From an uncultured Sphingobacteriia bacterium (GTDB lineage: Bacteria > Bacteroidota > Bacteroidia > Chitinophagales > Chitinophagaceae): a DNA stretch of 35,309 nt. Position 1 is the first letter of the stretch. Each line of letters starts with the position of its first letter. The stretch spans positions 1-35,309 of the forward strand of contig CAMFKK010000002.1 in the NCBI GenBank assembly GCA_945957225.1, written 5' to 3'. Below the pieces are notes generated by a model. It was not told where the DNA came from. It made no database searches and saw only the letters and a program-made list of their open reading frames with translations. Shown piece by piece: positions 23,537 to 32,158 of the stretch. The translations under genes and the position numbers were made by a program.

Positions 23537-26374
23537 CTAGTGCGCCAATAACCAGTTTTCGCCAACGCCCATTTCTGCTTCAACGGGAACACCGTTAGGA
23601 AGCGGTAATGCAGCACGCATATTGTCAAGGATAATGGGTTTGAGTTTATCCATTTCTTCGGGCAATGCATCAAAGATCAATTCATCGTGTACTTGTAGAA
23701 TCATCTTAGATTTTAGACCCGCGTCTTTAATGGCTTTGTGAATTCGAATCATGGCCAGTTTAATCATGTCAGCGGCTGTACCTTGAATAGGAGAGTTAAC
23801 GGCGTTTCTTTCAGCAAAACCACGCACCGTAAAGTTGGCCGATCCAATATCTTTTAACCAACGCTTTCTACCCATAAGTGTTTCTACATATCCGTTCTCT
23901 TGGGCAAAATGGATGGTGTTATCCATGTATGCTGTAATACCAGAGAACTCTTTTTTATAGTTGTCAATAATTTCTTTGGCTTCTGCTCTAGGAATGCCCA
24001 AGTTCTCTGCCAAACCAAATGCTCCCTGACCATAGATAATACCAAAGTTTACACTCTTGGCTTTATAACGTTGTTCCTTGGTTACATCAGCTTCTTCAAT
24101 TCCATATACTTTGGCAGCTGTAGCCGTGTGAATGTCTTTACCCTGTTTGAATGCTTCACACATATTGGGATCACCACTCATGGCGGCCACAATTCTCAAT
24201 TCAATCTGTGAATAATCCGCGCTGACTAAAATGTGGTTACTATCTCTTGGAATAAATGCTTTTCTAATTTCTTTACCCCTATCGCTACGTACTGGAATAT
24301 TTTGAAGATTGGGATTATTGCTACTCAATCTTCCGGTTACAGCCACCGCTTGCGCATAAGATGTATGTACCCTTCCTGTTTTGCTATTGATGATTTCAGG
24401 TAAAGCGTCTACATAGGTACTCTTGAGTTTGGTGAGTTCTCTAAAACCCAAGATATCTGCCACAATGGGATTGTTGTTAGAGAGTTTTTGTAACACGTCT
24501 TCACCAGTTGCGTATTGACCCGTCTTGGTTTTCTTGGCTTTTGGATCAATCTTTAATTTGTCAAACAAGACTTCACCTAATTGCTTTGGCGATGCTAAGT
24601 TGAATCTTACACCTGCTTGTGCATACACTGATTCTTCAAAAACCTTTGCGTCTTTTTCTAATTCCTTGCTATAGGCATTTAGAAAATCTACATCAATTTT
24701 TACACCTTCAAATTCCATATCGGTTAGTACACGCACCAAAGGATTTTCTACTTCTTCAAAAACACGTTGTACTTTTTTCTCTTCCAACATGGGTTCAAAA
24801 ACATGTTTTAATTGCAGCGTAATGTCTGCGTCTTCCGCTGCGTATTCTTTAACTTTCTCAGGATCCACGTCACGCATATTGCCTTGGTTCTTTCCTTTTT
24901 TACCAATGAGCTCATCAATATGTACGGGTTCATAACCTAGGTATTGGGCACTCAGCAAATCCATACTACGCCTACCTTCTGGTTCAATTAGGTAATGCGC
25001 TAACATGGTATCAAATATTTTTCCTTTTGGTTCAACACCATACCATTTTAATAAGAGTAAATCATATTTCAGATTTTGTCCAATCCAGATTACATCGGTT
25101 CTATTAAAGAGGGGATGAAATTTTTGTAACATTTCTAATACCTCATCTCTATTACTAGAACAAGGAACATAATATCCTTCACCCGTTTTAATACTAAAAC
25201 TCATACCTACTATTTCTGCTTCATTGGCATCAATATTGGTAGTTTCTGTATCAAAGCAGATTTCTCGTTCTGGCATCAATCTTCTGATCAATGCTTCAAT
25301 GGCGTCTTTGCCTTGTATTAGTTGATAATCGTGCGGCGTGTTGTTGATATTTTTATCAGCCTGCATTCCTGTATTGCCTCCGTCTTCTTGTAAGGCTTCA
25401 CTAAATTCACTAGGCTTTTCTTTTTTCTCTGGAGCTGCAACAGGGTTGCCAAACAAATCCATCTGACCCGCTTGTGGTACGGATTGAAAGGCATTAAAAT
25501 TATCGCCTAAGATTCTTTTACCTAAGGTTTTGAATTCTAATTCCGTAAACACTTGTACTAATTCATCATTGTTCCATTCTTTAAGTTTATAATCTTCTTC
25601 ATGAAACTGAACAGGAACATTGGTAATGATGGTAGCCAATTTTTTACTCATGATGGCCATCTCTGCACCCTTTCTCACTTTCTCGCCCAATGCCCCTTTT
25701 AGACTATCGGCGTTAACCAAAACGTTTTCTAGTGTATCATATTCCTTTAATAATTTGGCAGCAGTTTTTTCTCCTACACCAGGAATTCCTGGAATATTAT
25801 CAACCGCATCACCCATCATACCCAACATATCTATAACCTGTTCTACTCTTTGAATATCCCAACGGGCGCAGATTTTTGCTGCTGTTAGAATCTCATGGGG
25901 ATTACCCATAAATGGTGGTTTGTAAATAAAGACATTGGGATGAATCAATAATTGACCATAGTCTTTATCGGGGGTAACCATATATACTTCATAACCTGCA
26001 TCGGCTGCCTGCCAAGCCAGTGTTCCAATTACGTCATCGGCTTCATAGCCATCCATTTCTACCACTGGAATATTAAAGCCACGAATAATACGCTTGATAT
26101 CTGGAATAGACAATAACAGATCTTCCGGTGTTTCCTGACGGTTGGCTTTATAGTCTGCAAAATCGGTATGACGTTCAGTGGGTGCTTTTGTATCAAAACA
26201 AACTGCCAGGTGGGTTGGCTTCTCTTTGTTAATCAAATCAAAGAGGGTGCTGGTAAATCCAAACTGTGCATTGGTATTATGACCCTTTGAGGTTATCCTA
26301 GGGTTTCTAATCAAAGCATAGTAGGCACGAAAGATTAACGCAAATGCGTCTAGCAGAAAGAGTTTTTTAGACAT
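23537..26374 (-). CDS. polA: DNA polymerase I
   Basis: 945-residue repair and Okazaki-fragment polymerase with all three domains. The 5'-3' exonuclease covers about 1-290 (LFLLDAFALIFRAYYAL, DGYEADDVIGTLA, PDKDYGQLL, GDAVDNIPGIPGVGEKTA). A low-complexity linker (about 296-345) follows. The 3'-5' exonuclease (about 350-530) keeps the proofreading residues: Asp375 and Glu377 (FDTETT), Asn434 to Asp438 (GQNLKYD) and Tyr511 to Asp515 (YAAED). Many Gram-positive PolI enzymes have lost these, so active proofreading is predicted here. The polymerase domain contains motif A DYSQIELR (720-727), motif B RYKAKSVNFGIIYG (769-782) and motif C HDE (896-898). Length is typical for Bacteroidota. It lies 24 bases upstream of the NTF2-like gene and just past the terminator at 26407-26430. 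Confidence 0.98.
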   Translation of the reverse strand: MSKKLFLLDAFALIFRAYYALIRNPRITSKGHNTNAQFGFTSTLFDLINKEKPTHLAVCFDTKAPTERHTDFADYKANRQETPEDLLLSIPDIKRIIRGFNIPVVEMDGYEADDVIGTLAWQAADAGYEVYMVTPDKDYGQLLIHPNVFIYKPPFMGNPHEILTAAKICARWDIQRVEQVIDMLGMMGDAVDNIPGIPGVGEKTAAKLLKEYDTLENVLVNADSLKGALGEKVRKGAEMAIMSKKLATIITNVPVQFHEEDYKLKEWNNDELVQVFTELEFKTLGKRILGDNFNAFQSVPQAGQMDLFGNPVAAPEKKEKPSEFSEALQEDGGNTGMQADKNINNTPHDYQLIQGKDAIEALIRRLMPEREICFDTETTNIDANEAEIVGMSFSIKTGEGYYVPCSSNRDEVLEMLQKFHPLFNRTDVIWIGQNLKYDLLLLKWYGVEPKGKIFDTMLAHYLIEPEGRRSMDLLSAQYLGYEPVHIDELIGKKGKNQGNMRDVDPEKVKEYAAEDADITLQLKHVFEPMLEEKKVQRVFEEVENPLVRVLTDMEFEGVKIDVDFLNAYSKELEKDAKVFEESVYAQAGVRFNLASPKQLGEVLFDKLKIDPKAKKTKTGQYATGEDVLQKLSNNNPIVADILGFRELTKLKSTYVDALPEIINSKTGRVHTSYAQAVAVTGRLSSNNPNLQNIPVRSDRGKEIRKAFIPRDSNHILVSADYSQIELRIVAAMSGDPNMCEAFKQGKDIHTATAAKVYGIEEADVTKEQRYKAKSVNFGIIYGQGAFGLAENLGIPRAEAKEIIDNYKKEFSGITAYMDNTIHFAQENGYVETLMGRKRWLKDIGSANFTVRGFAERNAVNSPIQGTAADMIKLAMIRIHKAIKDAGLKSKMILQVHDELIFDALPEEMDKLKPIILDNMRAALPLPNGVPVEAEMGVGENWLLAH

Positions 26375-26406
26375 TTGGCTAAGTTAGAGAAATTAGTGTC
26401 CAAAAT

Positions 26407-26430
26407 AAAAAACCCCACAAAATGTGGGGC
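26407..26430 (-). terminator. Rho-independent terminator of the amidohydrolase pair
   Basis: CCCCACA (26413-26419) and TGTGGGG (26423-26429) form a perfect 7-base-pair stem with a 3-base loop. On the minus strand it is followed by TTTTTT. It lies about 50 bases after the amidohydrolase stop and before polA, so polA must have its own promoter in the short gap 26375-26410. Confidence 0.93.
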
Positions 26431-26481
26431 TTTTCAAAAGTTGGTCCATGTGGGTTTGGACCGTTTTTATTCCTTGCTGAA

Positions 26482-27810
26482 CTATTTGATACCGTATTTA
26501 CTCTTATAACGATCGTATAGCTGTGTTTGTTTATTTTCCAGGCTAACTTTTCTTCCTTGAATAAAGGCCATAATAATAGTACTGCTCTTCATGTCTAAGA
26601 TATCTCCTTCACTTACAACAATATTGGCGTCTTTACCTACTTCTAATGAACCGGTTCTGTCATCAACACCCAGAATTTTGGCCGCATTTAAAGTAATTGC
26701 AGACAAAGCTTGTTCCTTGGTTAAACCATAGGTAACTGCTGTACCAGCATTATAAGAGAGGTTTCTATAACGGGTATTGGCTGAATTGTCATTCAGGGCA
26801 AACAGAACACCGGCTTTTTGTAAAGCGGCAGGTGTCTTGTAAGGCTGGTCAATATCATCGTCTTCTGTTGCAGGAAGTGCGTGTGACTCACCCAAAATTA
26901 CTGCTATGTTGTTGGCTTTCAACAGATCAGCAATATGATAGCTTTCACTTCCGCCTACTATAACCACTTCAAAACCAAACTCTTTTACAAAGTCAACCGC
27001 AATCAACATTTGTTTTACTTGGTCACCGTGTACAAAGAGTTTTTGTTTCTTGTCAAACAATCCTTTTACTGCTTCTAGTTTCAAGTTGGTATTAGCATGG
27101 CTACTTTCTTGTAAATAAGCTTTTGCTTCACGGAAGAAGTTTTTAATTGCTTCCACTCTGTCTAAAGCTTGTTTGGCTGGATCAACTGGTGCACCACCAA
27201 ATCCAGGAAAACCTCCAGGAAATCCACCGCCTCTTCTACCAAAGCGTTGAATAAAACTTGGCATGGTCAAGTGAATACCTGCATCCATTTTATAAGCCGC
27301 GTCTTCCCAGTTCCAAGCGTCAAGTTGTACCACAGAAGAGGAACCAGAGATAATACCACCCTCTGGTGCTACACTGGTTAATAAAATTCCGTTTCCTTTT
27401 AATACGTTGATAACCCTTGAGTCTGCATTATATGCAGTGATGGATCTTACGTTGGTATTAAAATCACCAATTTCAGAAACGTCATTACTTGCTCTAACAC
27501 CAGCCCCAATTTCAGTTAGACCCAAATCAGAGTTAGGTAAGATTAAACCGGGATAAACGTGTTTGCCTTTTGCATCAAAGACTTTAACGTCATCAGCAGG
27601 TACGGCAATCCCTGTTCCTACTTTTACAATTTTGCCATTGTTTACTTCAACGGTTGCATTTTCCAAAACGGTTCCGTTACCTACGTGCACCGTTCCATTG
27701 GTAATATATAGTTTACCCTTGTATTCTTTTGCGGGGTAAACCGATTCCTGCGCTTGGGCACTTGCACAAAGCAGGACTAAGCTTGATATGGTATAGAATA
27801 ATCTTTTCAT
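26482..27810 (-). CDS. Secreted amidohydrolase-family protein, metal-site degenerate
   Basis: 442 residues from the ATG at 27810, chosen because it gives a clean signal peptide (MKRLFYTISSLVLLCASAQAQ); the frame stays open to 27891 but that part overlaps the preceding gene and is not signal-like. It has the amidohydrolase fold: N-terminal beta sandwich (about 31-85), TIM-barrel, and C-terminal closure with the family phrase LNAAKILGVDDRTGSLEVGKDANIVV (374-400). The usual first metal motif HxH (as in IDxHxH) reads ILPNSDLG (90-97), so it is missing. His261, His292 and Asp341 stand near later ligand positions. A Gly/Phe-rich insert (192-207, RRGGGFPGGFPGFGG) interrupts the barrel. It may be catalytically altered or work only with the adjacent larger protein, whose gene ends 10 bases upstream. 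Confidence 0.87.
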   Translation of the reverse strand: MKRLFYTISSLVLLCASAQAQESVYPAKEYKGKLYITNGTVHVGNGTVLENATVEVNNGKIVKVGTGIAVPADDVKVFDAKGKHVYPGLILPNSDLGLTEIGAGVRASNDVSEIGDFNTNVRSITAYNADSRVINVLKGNGILLTSVAPEGGIISGSSSVVQLDAWNWEDAAYKMDAGIHLTMPSFIQRFGRRGGGFPGGFPGFGGAPVDPAKQALDRVEAIKNFFREAKAYLQESSHANTNLKLEAVKGLFDKKQKLFVHGDQVKQMLIAVDFVKEFGFEVVIVGGSESYHIADLLKANNIAVILGESHALPATEDDDIDQPYKTPAALQKAGVLFALNDNSANTRYRNLSYNAGTAVTYGLTKEQALSAITLNAAKILGVDDRTGSLEVGKDANIVVSEGDILDMKSSTIIMAFIQGRKVSLENKQTQLYDRYKSKYGIK

Positions 27811-27820
27811 GTTGGTAGTT

Positions 27821-30800
27821 TTATTTGTCCTTAGATTCACCTTCGTGCATTTCAACAGTGTACAAACCGTCTTCGTGTTCGTGATCGCCACAGCTTAACA
27901 GAATCTGCCAGCTTGGTTCTGCTGGTCTAACAGCACCAGGACCACCAGTTCTTTTTTCACCAATCATTTTCTGAGTCAAACGGAATCTTTCTGCTTGAAT
28001 TTTCTTGCGTTGTTCTAAGTCTTTTTCACGATCCCAATAAACAATACCATCAACAATGGTTTTTTCAGACTTAGCATAGATGCTCAAAGGATTATCACTC
28101 CAAACAACAATGTCTGCGTCTTTACCCACTTTAATGCTACCTACTTTATTGTCAACGTGTAAGGCTTTTGCAGGATTCAAAGTGACCATCTTCAATGCTT
28201 CTTCTTCTGTAACACCACCATAGCGTACAATCTTACCAGCTTCCTGATTCAATCTACGCGCCATTTCTGCGTCATCAGAATTGATACAAACATTCAAACC
28301 AACTTTCTGCATAATAGCAGCGTTGTAAGCAATGGCATCAGTTACCTCTACTTTGTAATAATACCAATCAGAGAAGGTAGAAGCACTTGCACCATGCACT
28401 TTCATTTTGTCGGCTACTTTGTATCCTTCTAGAATATGTGTGAATGTGTTAAATGTAAATCCGTATTTATCACCTACGCGCAATGCAGCAGTGATTTCAC
28501 TTTGTACATAAGAGTGACACGTAATAAAGCGTTTCTTGTTTAGGATTTCTACCAAGGCATCCAACTCTAAATCCCTTCTTGTCTTAGGATCAAGCTTAAT
28601 AGCTTTTTCATAATCTTTAGCACGAGCAAAAGCATCATTCAATACTTCGGCAACACCCATCCTGGTATCAGGGAAACGGTTATTACCTTGTGTGGCAGTA
28701 CTACGTTTTACGTTTTCGCCCAAGGCAAATTTGATAAAACCATCAGAGCCTTTGAATTTCAAATCTTCATCATTAGCCCCCCAACGCAATTTGATTAATT
28801 GTGTTTGACCACCAATGGTATTAGCAGAACCGTGTAGAATATGAGAAGAGGTAACACCACCACTTAATTGCCTATAGATATTAATGTCTTCAGGATTTAA
28901 GTTATCGGCAATACGCACTTCAGAAGTAACGGACTGACCACCTTCATTAATAGAAGCCGCTGCAATATGTGAGTGTTCATCAATGATACCTGCGGTAACG
29001 TGTTTACCAGTACCATCAATTACTTTAGCACCATCGGCAGAAATACTCTTACCAACTTTTGCAATCTTACCATCTTTTAATAAAACGTCTGTGTTTTCTA
29101 ATTTGCCTTCTTTTTCGTTGGTCCAAACAGTAGCATTTTTAATTAAGATGCTTTCTTGTTTTGGTGCTTCTTCCCAACCATATCCGTCAAAAGGATAACT
29201 TACTTTGGCCAAACGTTGGTTACCCATTCTTCTTCTTTGAGTAGAATCATTATTAGCAGCTAAATAAACACTGTCTAATTTTGCAGACCATGTTAATTTA
29301 TTACCAGCAGTATCTTCACCAGTACCACTCCAATAATTACCATTAGAAACACCACTCAATCTGTATTGCGTTGCAGCAGCGCCGCCACCAAATCCTCCAC
29401 GACCACCTCCAAATCCACCAGCGCCAGGTGCTTCACCACCAGCAGGAGCTTGTGGTCTTCTAGCAGCAACAGGAGAGAAACTTAATTTCACCATTTTGCC
29501 GTCATGTGTAAATCTACCAGTTAAAGTATCTTTTCCAATCACGTTAGCAGTACTTGCATTTTTTACATCCAATGCATATTTTATTGGACCAGCAACGGTA
29601 TTAATGGTAAGGGTATAATTGCCTTTTACTTCAGACCAAGCATCTTCTTTAATCGCATATTTTTTACCACTTACCCAGTTGTGTAAAATATTGGTAGTAG
29701 CTGCAAATACGGGTCCAGATGTTATAATGAAATTGGCTTGTTTACCAGTTTCCAAACTACCTACTTTGTCATATACACCTAATAAAGTAGCAGGTGTTTT
29801 TGTCAATGCTTCTAAGGCTTTTGTTTCTGTTAAACCCATGTCAATGGATTTACGCAAATTGGTCATAAAGGATTTTTGATCGCGCAAATCAGATACGGTT
29901 AAGCAGAAAGGAATATTGGCTTTTTCTAAAGCAGCAGGGTTGCTAGGAGCTAATTCCCAGTGCTTCATATCGCCCAAAGAAACTGCACGAGCATCATTTG
30001 GATCTTCTACGTCCATGGCTTGAGGAAAATTCAAACCAATTACGTAAGTAGCTTTTGTTGCAGCAATTTCTTTTACGCGTTGATATTCATTACCACCGCC
30101 TTTGATAATATATTGTACACCAAATTCATCACCAATTCTATCGGCGCGAACATCGTTCCATTTGTCTTCAGCTTCAAAAAACTGAGGTAGAGTTTGATTG
30201 TCATTCCAAGCTTGTAAACTTAAGTTCACACCTTCTTTAGCTGGTTTGTTTTTATACCACTGAGCATCCAAATAAGTTTGGCGCAGAAGCGCGATGGAAC
30301 CCATGATGCTACCAGGATAGGTTTGGCTAGATGTTCCTTTGCTCAAAGAATAGTGAGCCGATGCCTTTTCTTTTAGGATCACCATATTTTCTTTTTCATT
30401 AGCCAAAGAAACTACGGCACCTGTTCCACGTGCAATCCCATCTTTTACGTGGGTTAATACGGTACCAAAACCAAGATCTCTTAAACCTTTGGCTTTGCTA
30501 TCGTCTACAACAAATTGTCTTACCGCGTCTACTTCTGGATGAACCGCTTGGTTCCAACCATAAGCACCTTTGGTATTGCTGGTTAACTGAGCTGGACCAC
30601 CAAAGTTGAAACCACCTTGAGCTCTTTGTGCAGCAGTTATGCCATAATCACTATAGATATCTATAAAGGAAGGATAGATATACTTGTTTTTACAATCAAC
30701 CACGGTGGCGTCTTTTGGTATTGCCACACCAGCACCAAGTGCTAGAATTTTCCCGTCCCTAATTACCAATGTTGCATTGGCAATAGTAGTTTGGGCGTCT

Positions 30801-30934
30801 TTTACAATGGTTGCATTGGTAAATGCATAACAGCCGTCTCGTTTATCGGCAACGCCGTTAACCGGAAAGCTTTCCTGAGCCTGTAGCAATGACGCAAACA
30901 GTAACCCAGAAAACAACAGTTTTAGTTTTCTCAT
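27821..30934 (-). CDS. Secreted double amidohydrolase-domain protein
   Basis: 1037-residue exported protein with two amidohydrolase domains in tandem. Signal peptide about 1-20 (LLQAQE). Domain 1 (about 35-430) has the fold (VIRDGKILALG, VDCKNKYIYPSFID, closing KTPATLLGVYDKVGSLETGKQANFII) but its HxH is replaced by YSD (residues 94-96). A middle region (about 435-590) of beta type, with a Gly-rich stretch at 498-519, links the domains. Domain 2 (about 595-970) is complete: HSH at 654-656 (GIIDEHSHI), His807 (TCHSY), His833 (FTHIL) and Asp887 (INSDDAE), with the closing TLNPAKALHVDNKVGSIKVGKDADIVV. The tail (about 1013-1037) has Cys, several His and acidic residues (SCGDHEHEDG). Substrate is unknown; amide or imide hydrolysis outside the cytoplasm is the family expectation. 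Confidence 0.9.
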   Translation of the reverse strand: MRKLKLLFSGLLFASLLQAQESFPVNGVADKRDGCYAFTNATIVKDAQTTIANATLVIRDGKILALGAGVAIPKDATVVDCKNKYIYPSFIDIYSDYGITAAQRAQGGFNFGGPAQLTSNTKGAYGWNQAVHPEVDAVRQFVVDDSKAKGLRDLGFGTVLTHVKDGIARGTGAVVSLANEKENMVILKEKASAHYSLSKGTSSQTYPGSIMGSIALLRQTYLDAQWYKNKPAKEGVNLSLQAWNDNQTLPQFFEAEDKWNDVRADRIGDEFGVQYIIKGGGNEYQRVKEIAATKATYVIGLNFPQAMDVEDPNDARAVSLGDMKHWELAPSNPAALEKANIPFCLTVSDLRDQKSFMTNLRKSIDMGLTETKALEALTKTPATLLGVYDKVGSLETGKQANFIITSGPVFAATTNILHNWVSGKKYAIKEDAWSEVKGNYTLTINTVAGPIKYALDVKNASTANVIGKDTLTGRFTHDGKMVKLSFSPVAARRPQAPAGGEAPGAGGFGGGRGGFGGGAAATQYRLSGVSNGNYWSGTGEDTAGNKLTWSAKLDSVYLAANNDSTQRRRMGNQRLAKVSYPFDGYGWEEAPKQESILIKNATVWTNEKEGKLENTDVLLKDGKIAKVGKSISADGAKVIDGTGKHVTAGIIDEHSHIAAASINEGGQSVTSEVRIADNLNPEDINIYRQLSGGVTSSHILHGSANTIGGQTQLIKLRWGANDEDLKFKGSDGFIKFALGENVKRSTATQGNNRFPDTRMGVAEVLNDAFARAKDYEKAIKLDPKTRRDLELDALVEILNKKRFITCHSYVQSEITAALRVGDKYGFTFNTFTHILEGYKVADKMKVHGASASTFSDWYYYKVEVTDAIAYNAAIMQKVGLNVCINSDDAEMARRLNQEAGKIVRYGGVTEEEALKMVTLNPAKALHVDNKVGSIKVGKDADIVVWSDNPLSIYAKSEKTIVDGIVYWDREKDLEQRKKIQAERFRLTQKMIGEKRTGGPGAVRPAEPSWQILLSCGDHEHEDGLYTVEMHEGESKDK

Positions 30935-31036
30935 GTGTTTTTGTTTTGGAAGTTCTTAAATGTAGTAATTAATGCGTTAGTAGGCTAAACAGGGTTTTTA
31001 AATAATGATGAATGGTTGAATTGGGCTTGAACACCT

Positions 31037-32158
31037 CTATTTGGTAGAAGAAGCATTTGTTTTTTTAATAAAATCGATGACTCCAGACATATATATTTTT
31101 TGATCATCCCACATTGACAAATGTGAACCATTGGGACAATAGAGATATGAACCGTTTTTTACCTGTTTACTCATCCATTCCATGTGTTCAGGATCCATTG
31201 TATCATATTTGGCTCCCACCATCAGGGTAGGCACCGTAATTTTTGGCAGGTCTTTTTTAATATCCCAATTTATTAGTCTTCCACCTACTTTAAATTCACT
31301 AGGACCTTGCATCATCACATAAATAGTTTCGTTGAGGTGCTTAAATGCTCGGGCAACTGGATCTGGTAATTCAGGAAGACGACACAAGTGCTTGTTGTAA
31401 TATTCATCATTTACCAATTGAACATACACTGGGTCCTTAAACTGTCCTTTGTTTTCATATGCCACCAAACTATCTACCAAGCTAGGACGCATCTGTTTTC
31501 TTAAGACCAAGTTATATGCTGCATAGTCAGGAATACTGGCCATCATATTACAAATCAACAAACCCTTTAAGTTTTGCTGGTACTTGAGTGCATATTCCAT
31601 GGCTAGGATGCCGCCCCAAGAATTACCCAATAAGTAGAAATTATCCTTGTCCAGTTTCAGGGCTTTTCTTACTTGTTCCACTTCTTCTACAAAACGTTCG
31701 GTTACCCATAAACTGCTATCAGTTGGTTGGTCACTATAATAAGAACCCAGTTGGTCATACTCAATCATTTCAAAACCTTCTTTTGGTAAGAAACTTTCAA
31801 AACATTCCATGTATTCATGCGTCATGGCAGGTCCACCGTGTAAGAGTAAGATCTTGGTGGTTGGATTATTCCCAATGCGTTTGGTCCAAACTTTAAAAGT
31901 TCCAATAGGTGTTTCAATGGGAATCATTTTAATACCCGCATATTGAACGCCGGTATCCACGGGATCAAAATACACGTTGTTAGCAGATGTCTGATTTTCC
32001 TTGCAGGAACTCATGATCCAAGAAACACTGATCAGAAAGAACAGTGTTGGGAACAAAAATCTGGCCTTAAGACTTTTTAGGTTTTTCGGGTTCTTTTTTG
32101 TCCGATTTTCTGAAACGTTTAAATGGATCATATTTGATTTTGATTTTTCCGGTTTCAT
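31037..32158 (-). CDS. Proline iminopeptidase-like alpha/beta hydrolase, lipoprotein
   Basis: Up to 373 residues. Alpha/beta hydrolase of the proline iminopeptidase (S33) type: oxyanion HGGP at 107-110, YDQLGSYYSDQP (134-145), nucleophile Ser180 in GNSWGG, Asp319 (GAKYDTMDP) and His346 (NGSHLSMW) complete the triad. It would release N-terminal proline or act on other small peptides or esters. A hydrophobic segment (about 34-49) leads to a lipobox-like MSSC (Cys52), so the mature protein is probably a lipoprotein. The start is ambiguous: the first ATG (32158) and a second at 32131 both lie inside the 3' end of the AsmA-like gene, giving an unusual overlap of 92 or 65 bases, while an ATG at 32014 would lose the signal. 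A TTG at 32056, just past the AsmA stop, is a third option. Confidence 0.9.
   Translation of the reverse strand: MKPEKSKSNMIHLNVSENRTKKNPKNLKSLKARFLFPTLFFLISVSWIMSSCKENQTSANNVYFDPVDTGVQYAGIKMIPIETPIGTFKVWTKRIGNNPTTKILLLHGGPAMTHEYMECFESFLPKEGFEMIEYDQLGSYYSDQPTDSSLWVTERFVEEVEQVRKALKLDKDNFYLLGNSWGGILAMEYALKYQQNLKGLLICNMMASIPDYAAYNLVLRKQMRPSLVDSLVAYENKGQFKDPVYVQLVNDEYYNKHLCRLPELPDPVARAFKHLNETIYVMMQGPSEFKVGGRLINWDIKKDLPKITVPTLMVGAKYDTMDPEHMEWMSKQVKNGSYLYCPNGSHLSMWDDQKIYMSGVIDFIKKTNASSTK

Noticed and set aside
27811..27891. Upstream start of the 442-residue amidohydrolase
   Set aside because: The extension overlaps the end of the preceding gene and removes the signal peptide from the N terminus; the ATG at 27810 gives a normal one.
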